From contig CM070500.1 of NCBI GenBank assembly GCA_036346375.1, forward strand, positions 72,296,525 to 72,360,524: a stretch of DNA of 64,000 bases. Direction: 5' to 3'. Position numbers and translations under genes: made by a program. Under the pieces are notes generated by a model that saw nothing but the letters and a program-made list of their open reading frames with translations, did no database searches and had not been told where the DNA came from. Of the stretch, positions 56,175-64,000 are shown in pieces. The stretch comes from Guadua angustifolia (Eukaryota > Streptophyta > Magnoliopsida > Poales > Poaceae). Each line of letters begins with the position of its first letter. Position 1 is the stretch's first letter.

Positions 56175-56611
56175 ATACATTGCCTCCACCAGGGATGCGA
56201 GGAGCATCCGAGGTGAGAACTTAGCTTTCGCCCATGGGTGCAGGCACAAAGACGAGTGCCCTTGTAGCAAAGCCTTGGTCAAGAGAATGAGTACACATAT
56301 GAGCATCTGGGAAATGGACATAGCCTTCGCCTGAAATGCGAGGAGTTGTTGCCTGCAATATGAGGAAAAAGGGATAAACACCCATTTCTTGTATCCATGC
56401 CACATGGTAGATGAGTGAAGTCCTTGTTATGGGACGAGCAGAGTATGGTCACTTTAGATAGTGGGATCTTTGCGATGATAGCCTTATGAATGCATTACAG
56501 CCCGTGGTCGAGGTTCGAGATGAATCAATGGTATATGATTCGAGTTGCCGGGAAGAGGCGCATATAAGTTGTCATAAAGTGTTACATTGTCACTGAGGGT
56601 GATAGCCACTG

Positions 56612-57780
56612 GTGAGCTTGAGGGGCACCCGTGAGACCAAGTCATGGATCACCTTATGGCTACTAGGGGTGGTAAACCCCTAGTGGGTTTGGGACACCCA
56701 CGAATCTAAGTCATGGAGCACAATGGGGCTACCCGAGGTGATATCTCAGGGTGGACTTTAGGACACCCAAGAGATTAAGTCATGGGACACCAAATGGCCA
56801 CTAGGGATGGTAGCCCCTAGTGGACTTGGACACCCATGAGATTAGGCCTTTTCGGCCCCTTGGAATTGCCCATGAGGTTAAGTCATGTACACCTTGGAGA
56901 GGCGCCCACGGGACTAAGTGATGGACACCTTGTTGATGTGTCAGTCGATAAAACTTCTAAGTTATGAGCATCTTAGAGGGGAGCCCAAGAGAAAGTCGTG
57001 GGGCACCTTGGAGGTGTGCCCACGAAACTGTCACGAGGCACCTTGGATGGGTGCCTACGAGACAAGGTCATGGGGCGCCTTGAATGTGTGCCCATGAGAC
57101 TAAATAATGAGCATATTGGAGGGGTGCCAACAGGACCAAGTCGTAGGGCACCATGGAGGTGCGTCCACAAGACAATCACGGGCACATTGGGAGTGTAAGA
57201 TTTAAGTCATACAAGACTAAGTCATGGGGCACCTTGAAGGAATGCCCCCACCTTGGAGGTGGCCCATGAAACTACGTCACAAGACACCTCAGAGAGGTGC
57301 CCGCAAAACTAGGCCATGTGGCACCTTGGATGGTGCCCGCGAGACTGTCACAGGAACCTTGGAAAGGCGCCCATAGGACTAAGTCGTGAGGCAACTTGAG
57401 ACATGCCCACAAAATGAAGTCACAAAGCACCTTCGAGGGATGCCCATGAGACGGAGTTGTGGGGCATCATGGAAGTTTGCCAATGAGACTGTCTAGGGCA
57501 GCTTGAAGTGGTGCCCACCGGACTAAGTCATGGGGCACCTTAGAGATGTACCCACGAGACTTAGTAATGGAGCAATTTGGAGGGGCACCCACGAAGCAAA
57601 GTCACAGGGCACCTTGGAGGGGTGCCCACAACACAAAGTCATAGGGCACCTTGGAGGGGTGCCCGAAGGACTAAGTCGTAGGCACCTTGGAGGGCTGCCA
57701 GTGAAACTAAGTCATGGGGCGCCTCGGAGGTGTGCCTGTGAGATTGTCATGAGCACCTTGGAAGGGCTCTAGGGAAGCAC
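56612..57780 (+). repeat. 30-unit tandem array, about 36 bp period
   Basis: Roughly thirty consecutive diverged units of 33-40 bp following GGGCACCTTGGAGGGGTGCCCACGAGACTAAGTCATG. The first few units, from 56612, are longer and more diverged. Each contains a GGTGCCC...GGGCACC dyad, so each unit can form a hairpin. A (T)10 tract at 57787-57797 ends the array. Confidence 0.9.
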
Positions 57781-57797
57781 CATTTCTTTTTTTTTTT

Positions 57798-59004
57798 GGG
57801 TGCCCGAAGCCCTTAAAAGGTAAACTCTTTGCACGCTCCAAGTGAAGGGTTCCTGCTTGGTTATTTCAAGCGTGCGTGGTCACGCGACTTAGTCAAGGGC
57901 ATGCTTCGTGCTGCACAGTAGCTTTCACTTGTAGAGGCCGTAGCCATTCACAACATAATAATGATAACGACAAATGCCTACACACCCCGTGAGGGCATGT
58001 TGCAGCCTTCACGAAATATGTGAGCAATGAAGCCCTTTTACCTTGTAGGCAGGGGGTTTTACCAAGGAGATTAGGAGAGTGATTAACCCTTGCCAAGCAG
58101 TACAGCAAAGCAAGGGGTGACCCGGAGGTCGTTTGACGCAAGGCCTGGAGTCTAAGGGAGGCGAGTCCTTAGCACATCCATCAACTTGGGCTCAAGACAC
58201 AAGATGTCGTTCATGTCCTGGGTCCAGAAGGACACAAACCGCCCAAGTGGAGGCGACGGACACCTAGGCCACCCAAGACTTTGATAGGGGAGACTACGGA
58301 GGCCTGCGCCCTACACACCAGTTGGGTGAATCTCTTACAAGACCAAGGTTTCTTCGCTTGTGTGCGCACAAGGGCAGGGGTTGCCTCAAAGGTTGATTCC
58401 GAGATGCGGCCGAAATAACGCATGAGGCATCCAGTAAGTGCCCATATTTGGCCAATCTTGACAATTTGAAGCTTCGATGGCTTTCGAGGATCCATGGGCT
58501 CCTACATGTAACATGAGCACTAGGGTGTTGGTTAGAGCACGAGTGCCATGGGTACCCTATAGGTGTCCCGAGGAGAACTTTTGGGTGTCCTTGTAAGGGT
58601 TCCCAAAGTACCATTGAACAACGGCGGCAAGGGATCCGCCTACGGTGAAGTCACCAAGGGGTCGACCATCACGTGGTGCCCGAGGGGTCCACTTGGTGGC
58701 GGTGGCACCGAGTGGGTCAACCCTCGCAAGGCGTTCGAGGAATCCCCTAGATCACCCTCATGAAGGTTCCAAGAAGTCCCTTAGGCAATGCAGAAGGGTC
58801 CTCTCGGTAGTGGACACACCAAGGGAGTTGACTCTTGCCAGGTGCCCAATGGATCCCCTAGATCAGCTCGGTAGCCTCCTAGTTAGGATGTCATTATCAT
58901 CGCCTGTAGATGACCTTTAGGCAAGTGGGAGGCACCCCTTCTTGGTGATGGAGGGCCTCCAAACCTTCTTGAGGGAGACGTGGTTTGTTGACTGTAGCAG
59001 GTAT
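57798..59004. other. 5' leader-side interior of the 14 kb element
   Basis: The minus strand from 59004 should be the untranslated leader and the start of gag in an autonomous relative. Frames are broken and no gag motif is seen. Words GTCAACCCTCGCAAGG and CCCTAGATCA recur at 58700-58870. Confidence 0.4.
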
Positions 59005-59023
59005 CCCAATAGACGGCACCAAA
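59005..59023 (-). other. Primer-site region of the 14 kb element
   Basis: Sense reads TTTGGTGCCGTCTATTGGG immediately after the LTR end CATATGACA. It resembles the ATTTGGCGCCGTC junction of several grass Gypsy elements. The tRNA assignment is uncertain. Confidence 0.5.
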
Positions 59024-59215
59024 TGTCATATGTTTAGAAACAAAACGCGAGTGGGGGCAGACGCCGGCCATTTCACGGGTCCCCGTCCACCAGAGGGGTA
59101 CCTCTTTGGTCTGATCTCCCTGTGGGCACACTAGTTGTATGTCTTGTATTAATAAGGGTTCAAGTTACAAGTAGAGATTACAATGAGCTTTTATAGGTGC
59201 TTAGCCTATTGTACA

Positions 59216-59324
59216 TGTTAGAAATGCAGCTTGCTATTCCACTAGGGCCCAATGGGCTAAAGTACATGTACAATAGAAGAGGTAAAAAGGCAAATAACAC
59301 CCTATACATATGGTTAATCTAACA
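59216..59324 (-). repeat. 3' LTR of short-LTR Copia
   Basis: 109 bp, TGTTAGAAATG...TTAATCTAACA. The purine tract TTGAGGGGGG in sense lies at 59325-59334. Confidence 0.9.
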
Positions 59325-59334
59325 CCCCCCTCAA

Positions 59335-60484
59335 ACTCATGGTGGGTCTACAACACTGAGTTTGGAGAGATGTAAACAATGTTGTGCTTTAGTTTGTGCC
59401 TTGGTGAAGAAGTCGGCGAAAAGCGCTGAAGGCTCATGACGAAGAGTAACCACTTGATCTTGCACCGGAGCAACGAGTGAGCATCGACGCCGATGTGTTT
59501 GGTGAGCTCATGCTTCACCGGATCACGAGCAATCTTGATGGCGCCAAGGTTGTCGAGCAGACAAATGTCGGAGTAGAAACAACCACACCTGTGTCAAGAA
59601 GAAGCCATCGGCCAAGTCACCTCCTCAGTGCTAGAGCGAGAAATGAAGGCAACGCTTGTCTTCCAAGAGATCAAGGAAGATCCAAGGAAGACACAGTAGG
59701 CCGAGAGGACTTGCGATTAGCGGGATCGCTAGCCTAGGTAGCATCTGAGTAGGCCCAAGTCAGAGACAACTAGAGCCGAGGAAGAACAAAGCGACGGCCA
59801 CCGTATTACACGAAGGTAGCAAAGAACCCGAAGGAGGTGACCGAGTGCACATCAGTGGGAGAGGCCATAAACCGACTAAGGATGTGCACAACGTGAGACA
59901 CATCCGGACGAGCGAAACCAAGGTAGACAAGACTCCCAACCGTGTGATTTCAGTAGCATGTGGGATCACCAGAGGAACCCCATCAGTGGCTCGAAGCTGA
60001 AGGTGAAGCTCCATCTGAGTGTCGCAGATCGCTCGTCAAGAAGGCAAGCACGAGCAAGAAGCTCCTGGATGTACTTACGCTGAGAGAGGTAGGAGCCTGT
60101 AGGCGTGGACTCAACCTCAATCCCCAAAAAGTACCGAAGAGGGCCCAGATCAGACATCTGAAACTGCTCACTGAGGCGCGCCTTAACAAAGGCAATAAAG
60201 TGAGAATCATCTCCAGTAATGAGCACGTCATCAACGTAGAGGAGGAGAAAGGTCCGACCACGAGGAGAGGTGTGGACAAAAAGAGCAAGATCATGCTGAC
60301 TGGGAACAAAACCAGCAGCCGTAACAACAGAGGCAAACCGCTCAAACCAAGCATGAGGAGCCTGCTTGAGGCCGTAGAGAGAGCGACGAAGGCGATAGAC
60401 GTGACCATCAGGGTCACTGTAGCCAGGAGGTGGGTGCATGTAGACCTCCTCACGCAACTCGCTGTGAAGACATGCATTCTTCAC
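59335..60484 (-). pseudogene. Short-LTR Copia RT core and RNase H
   Basis: Open frame 60484-59966: KNACLHSELREEVYMHPPPGY, RLRRSLYGLKQAPHAWFERF, LLLYVDDVLITG (catalytic YVDD intact), MSDLGPLRYFLGIEV. After 59966, broken frames give AYSDATWASDPANRKS and the RNase H tail to 59400 (KHIGVDAH). Several stops and frameshifts. Confidence 0.9.
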
Positions 60485-60790
60485 ATCGAGCTAGGAGATG
60501 GTCCACCGACGAGCAAAAGCAACAGCCACAAGAGAGAGGACAGTTGTCTTGTGGGCAACTGGAGAGTACGTCTTGCCATAGTCACAGCCGTGCTCCTGCT
60601 GAAAACCACGAGCGACAAGACGCGCCTTGTGGCGCTCAAGAGAACCGTCTGAGCGAGTCTTGATCTTATAGACCCACTTGCATGTGATCGGGGTGACGGT
60701 GGAGGGACAAGGAACAAGATCCCAAGTATCGGTGCGCTCAAGAGCAAAGAAGCTCTCACCATCGCAAATCGCCACTCAGATGAGTAACAA
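60485..60790 (-). pseudogene. Short-LTR Copia RT N-terminus
   Basis: TWDLVPCPSTVTPITCKWVYKIKTRSDGSLERHKARLVARGFQQEHGCDYGKTYSPVAH, then WTIS, a stop codon at 60494-60496, and LDVKNA in the same frame. It is a single premature stop within an otherwise good RT. Confidence 0.9.
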
Positions 60791-61930
60791 GATCGCAAAG
60801 AAGAGGCAAAGCTCAGAGGAGGTGATGACAAGCGAGAACCCAGACGGCCAGACGGAAATCGTGCTTCTATCACGAAGAGTGTACCGTGGGGAAGAAGGGG
60901 CAGGATCCAAAGCAGGAGGAGGAGCCGAAGAGGGAGAAGGATACGAGGAGGAAGGAGTCCGACGAGAGTAGTGAAAACGGACAGGAGGTCGAACAGGAAG
61001 AAGTGAAGGTGTTTGAGAAAGAGAAGGTGGTAGAGGAGGAACCGAAGTAGGTGCAGGAGGAGAAAGAACAACAGGAGGAGAGGAAGGTATGGTGGGAGGT
61101 GGAGAGGGTGGTGGAGGGGGTAAAGAGGAAGAAGAAGGGACAGTGAAGCGGACATGTAGACTGAGAAAGGAGAGAGACTCAAGTAAAGAGGACGTGTCGA
61201 AGGAGGAGTCAAAGGAACGGGACTCGTCAAAGAAGGGACGAGACTCGTCGAACGTGACATCCCAAGAGACCCGAATCCTACGACCAAAGGATCCCAACAG
61301 CGAAACCCCTTACGCTCAGAGTCATAACCAAGGAAAGTGCACTGCACCGACTGAGCAGTCAACTTTGTGCGCTCACGAGGCTGAAGAAGAACATAGACAA
61401 CACACCCAAAGGTGCGAAGGTGACTGTACTGAGGGGGTCTGCCATAGTGACGCTCAATTGGAGTGGCACCTCAAGAGCGAGAGACAATTTGAATGTTGAT
61501 GAGATAGACAGCCGTAGGGATAGCCTCCGCCCAGAAATGGGGAGGAACAGAGGCAGTGAGCATCAATGCTCGAGCAGTCTCAAGAAGGTGACGGTGCTTG
61601 CGCTCTGCGACTCCATTCTGCGCATGAGCACCGATGTACGAGTACTGAGGAAGGGTGCCCTAATCAAGAAGAAACTGACGGAGAGCAAGAGATGTACATT
61701 TGCCCGACAAAAGTCGTGTGAAACACCCGAATGGGTGAGTCGAACTGAGTATGAACCATGGTCGAGAAAGCCTGATAGGCAGCTAATACCTGATCACGAG
61801 ACTTAAGAAAGTAAATCCAGGTGAACCGAGAATAATCATCAATGAAAATGATATACCAACGATGACCCCCTTTCGAAACGAAGGGGGCCGGTCCCCATAC
61901 ATCTGAGTGTACTAAATCAAAAGGACGACT
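60791..61930 (-). pseudogene. Short-LTR Copia integrase and linker
   Basis: Starting near 61920: FDLVHSDVWGPAPFVSKGG, YIIFIDDYSRFTWIYFLKSRDQ, then a damaged stretch where the second catalytic Asp should be (VFHTTFVGQMYIS), then VAERKHRHLLETARALMLTASVPPHFWAEA and TFGCVVYVL...CTFLGYDSERKGFRCWDP. A Pro/Ser-rich linker (SSSLPPPPPSPPPTIPSSPP) follows to 60791. Stops are present. Confidence 0.85.
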
Positions 61931-62940
61931 CGATACAGAATCACTACTAGGATATGGGAGCCGTGAGTCGCTTGCTGCTTACATCCCCGACGAGGAGGAG
62001 GTATCACGAGAGACTGGTCCGCCGGCTGCATCGGGCCCGCACGCACTCCCCACATCACACGCGCACTCTCCGTGTTAACCACGCTTGAGCGCGAGGTCAC
62101 GCGCGATGTCGCCAATGAGGGCAGCGACAACACGAGCCTCCGAAGCACGCCAATCCTCTAGGCGTTGAAAGGCGGCGGTGTAGGCGTCAAGAGCACGCCA
62201 GAGGCTCGCGACCGCAAGATGGTCAAGACCGTCAATGCACCGGAACCGGAGGCAACGTCGGTGGTAGGGCGACGCCGGTGAGATGCCCCCAAAGACGCTG
62301 ACTGTCGAGACAAACACGAAGCAGGGTGGACCATTCGCGGAAGTTGGTGCTGTACAACTGGATCTGCGGAAGGGCGACCGGTCCAACAACGCGAGGTGCT
62401 GCCATAACGCCGAGTGAAAGCCAGAGAAGCCCCCAGCCCACAGCAGAACAGTGCTGGACTCCTGGAGCCCTAGTCCACAGCAGTGCAGTGCTGGAGCAGA
62501 GCACAATGTGTTGGAGGAGCTCTAGCCACAGGAGAGCGCATGGAGCAGAACGAAGACGGCACCAGCGATCAGCCTTGGCCGTGGAAGGAGAAACCGACGA
62601 CTTCGGACGGAGGCGCAGTGGCGCGGAGGCAGCGGCGAGCGGCGCTAGTCCAATGGGCCGCTCCAGTAGCGCAAAGTCCAGCGCGGCGAGCCCAGCGACG
62701 CCGGCTCCAGCGGCTGTCCTAGCGACTTCTGAGTCGCACGGAGGCTAGGTGGCGCCGAAGGGGGTGCCGGCGGAGCCAGCAGAACCAGAGGCCTTGGCCG
62801 CGCGAAGGGAGCGTGAAGGCTCGACCAGAGAGAAAAAGAGAGGAGGAGGCGGGTTCCGTGACGACACAAGAACCACGAAAGCGGCTAGCCGGAGAGGCGA
62901 CGGCAGCTGCAGTAGAGGAAGAGAAAACCCTAACCCTAGT
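61931..62940 (-). pseudogene. Short-LTR Copia gag remnant
   Basis: Sense frames at 62504-62232 contain LYSTNFREWSTLLRVCLDSQRLWGHLTGVALPP, the N-terminal Copia gag motif. A second frame (62510-62100) reads ASLWRALDAYTAAFQRLEDW. No zinc knuckle or DTGA protease motif appears before the integrase, implying an internal deletion near 61930-62030. The region 62940-62510 is leader. Confidence 0.7.
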
Positions 62941-62952
62941 CTTCTGATACCA
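62941..62952 (-). other. Primer binding site of short-LTR Copia
   Basis: TGGTATCAGAAG in sense, directly adjoining the 5' LTR; initiator-Met tRNA type. Confidence 0.8.
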
Positions 62953-63061
62953 TGTTAGAAATGCAGCTTGCTATTCCACTAGGGCCCAATGGGCTAAAGT
63001 ACATGTACAGTAGAAGAGGTAAAAAGGCAAATAACACCCTATACATATGGTTAATCTAACA
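62953..63061 (-). repeat. 5' LTR of short-LTR Copia
   Basis: 109 bp, identical to 59216-59324 except CAGTAG for CAATAG near position 58 of the repeat. Confidence 0.9.
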
Positions 63062-63119
63062 GTACAAATGTTATCCTACCCTTAGAAGAGTGTCTTAAGC
63101 GTGCGCATCCTAGTCATTC

Positions 63120-63660
63120 CAGGAGGGGATCTCCCGTGGCACCTCATACTAGGGCATGAGGGGATTTCCAGTGGCACCCCGCGCCGGAGTATGAGGGGGT
63201 CTCCCATGGCACCTGCGCTATGTAGCCTTACTAGAGGCCCCCTGCAGGGTATGAGATCACTCGTAGCATCCGCGCTACATAGCCTTGCTAGAGGCCTAGT
63301 GGGGTATGTTGGGATCTCCCGTGGCACCCTGCACTGGGGTATGAGGGATCTCCCATGGCATCCCGTGTTGGGGTATGAGGGGGTCTCCCATGACACCCCG
63401 CACCAGAGTATGAGAGCATCTCCCTTGGCACCCCACTTTGGGGTAAAAGGGGTCTCCCTCAACACTTCCTTTGGAGAGTCCGTGGGGTATGAGGGGACCT
63501 CCCTCAACACACCCTTTAGAGAGTCCACAGGATAGGGGATCTCCCATAACACCCCGAACCGTGAAGCTTCACTGGAGAGCCTGCAAAGTATAGGGGAATC
63601 TCTCATAACACCCCATACCGTGTAGCCTCTATAGAGGGCCAGTGGGGTACGAGGAGACCT
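63120..63660 (+). repeat. Tandem array in the right LTR
   Basis: About 13 degenerate units with GGGGATCTCCCGTGGCACC and GTAGCCTTGCTAGAGGCC, homologous to 50430-51300 but shorter. Confidence 0.85.
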
Positions 63661-63864
63661 ATTGTAACTCGTCGTGTCATGGGTCGAGCGCTACTCCATC
63701 AGCGGCCACGATGCACCAACGGCCACGGGGTCTTCCTCAACACCCCATGAGGTGACGTTGTCTCCATGAATAGGCACTTAGCCAGGTGCCAAGGCTAGGG
63801 GTGAGGCTCGCATTCTGCAAGGTGTTCATGCCTTCTCCATCAACCTCGCAGACGTCCTCCAACA

Positions 63865-64000
63865 ACTGGCATGTTTCCAAGATGACTTAATACATACTTC
63901 CTAAAAGTTCTGAAATTTCCTACCCTTGACTTCCTCCATTCAACAGCAAGTTAGTACTCCATGATACATACTCGTATGCTTGCTTGCATTAGACTCCGAT
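63865..64000. other. Right flank of the 14 kb element
   Basis: Begins with the candidate duplication ACTGG and continues the LTR-like sequence that ended at 49851. Nothing else recognised before the window end. Confidence 0.4.

Larger units (their letters stand above)
59216..63061 (-). mobile_element. Short-LTR Copia element, 3.8 kb, recently inserted
   Basis: LTRs 59216-59324 and 62953-63061 are each 109 bp and differ at one base. The 5 bp duplication GTACA is perfect (59211-59215, 63062-63066). Minus orientation, with the primer site next to the right LTR and the polypurine tract next to the left. The interior has part of gag, integrase, RT and RNase H in Copia order, but the nucleocapsid and protease regions are missing and frames are broken. 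Confidence 0.9.
49852..63864 (-). mobile_element. 14 kb non-autonomous LTR element with tandem arrays
   Basis: Left LTR 49852-51535; right LTR 59024-63864, itself holding a nested Copia. The flanks ATTGG and ACTGG differ by one base. The internal polypurine tract beside the left LTR and TTTGGTGCCGTC next to the right LTR set minus orientation. The 7.5 kb interior has no gag or pol motif in any frame, apart from nested transposons. This is the structure of a large retrotransposon derivative (LARD). The leader resembles tRNA-Asp-type sites used by Tat/Athila-related Gypsy elements, an inference. Confidence 0.75.
59024..63864 (-). repeat. Right (5') LTR of the 14 kb element, split by Copia
   Basis: LTR sequence is 59024-59215 plus 63067-63864, about 990 bp, against 1684 bp for the left LTR. 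Starts TGTCATATG and ends CCTCCAACA. The difference is mostly fewer tandem units at 63120-63660. Confidence 0.8.

Overview
The window is nuclear DNA of a grass. The signs are a very GC-rich first exon followed by AT-rich introns, tRNA-iMet-primed Copia elements with Sirevirus-type polypurine tracts, Stowaway and hAT MITEs, and Tekay-like LTRs. Species cannot be told from the sequence. Only two host genes of substance are present, both on the minus strand: a complete seven-exon glycoside hydrolase family 31 gene of the YihQ/sulfoquinovosidase type (17788-25155, 929 codons by my splicing), and the 3' six exons of an organellar DNA gyrase subunit B gene (45793-48520). A 5'-truncated MIZ1/DUF617 fragment lies at 16592-16915. 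Nearly everything else is nested mobile DNA.

Layout. 1-3180: 3' end of a Sirevirus-like Copia (LTR 362-956, polypurine tract, env-like ORF 1573-2751), cut by a partial Tekay-like LTR. 3181-16067: an old Copia element in minus orientation whose gag, protease, integrase, RT and RNase H can be followed. It is interrupted by a 3.0 kb solo LTR (TSD ACCAT), a hAT element (TSD TCATTGAG), a 3.5 kb solo LTR (TSD AATGT/AATGC) and a GAGCTC-rich hAT MITE (TSD TGCACACG). 16068-31325: MIZ1 fragment, the GH31 gene with three inverted-repeat transposons in its introns, then MITE-rich intergenic DNA. 31326-45126: a hAT element (TSD GTTGACAT) that has swallowed an 11.9 kb Sirevirus-type element (TSD ATGTC). 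That element keeps gag but has no pol. 45240-48540: gyrB 3' part. 49852-63864: a 14 kb non-autonomous LTR element (TSD ATTGG/ACTGG) with tandem arrays inside its LTRs and a 30-unit array internally. It carries a hAT (TSD GAAGGGTC), a MITE, and a 3.8 kb short-LTR Copia (TSD GTACA) nested in its right LTR.

The most interesting material is the retroelement biology. There are two large elements that look mobilised in trans (gag-only Sirevirus; repeat-bearing pol-less element) and an env-like reading frame next to a Sirevirus polypurine tract. Copies of a sequence identical to a Sirevirus LTR/primer-binding junction are scattered through its pol-less interior. Four unrelated hAT families each carry simple subterminal motif arrays. 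I found no CRISPR, rRNA or tRNA genes and no bacterial-style operon. I did not find a convincing novel multi-gene system.
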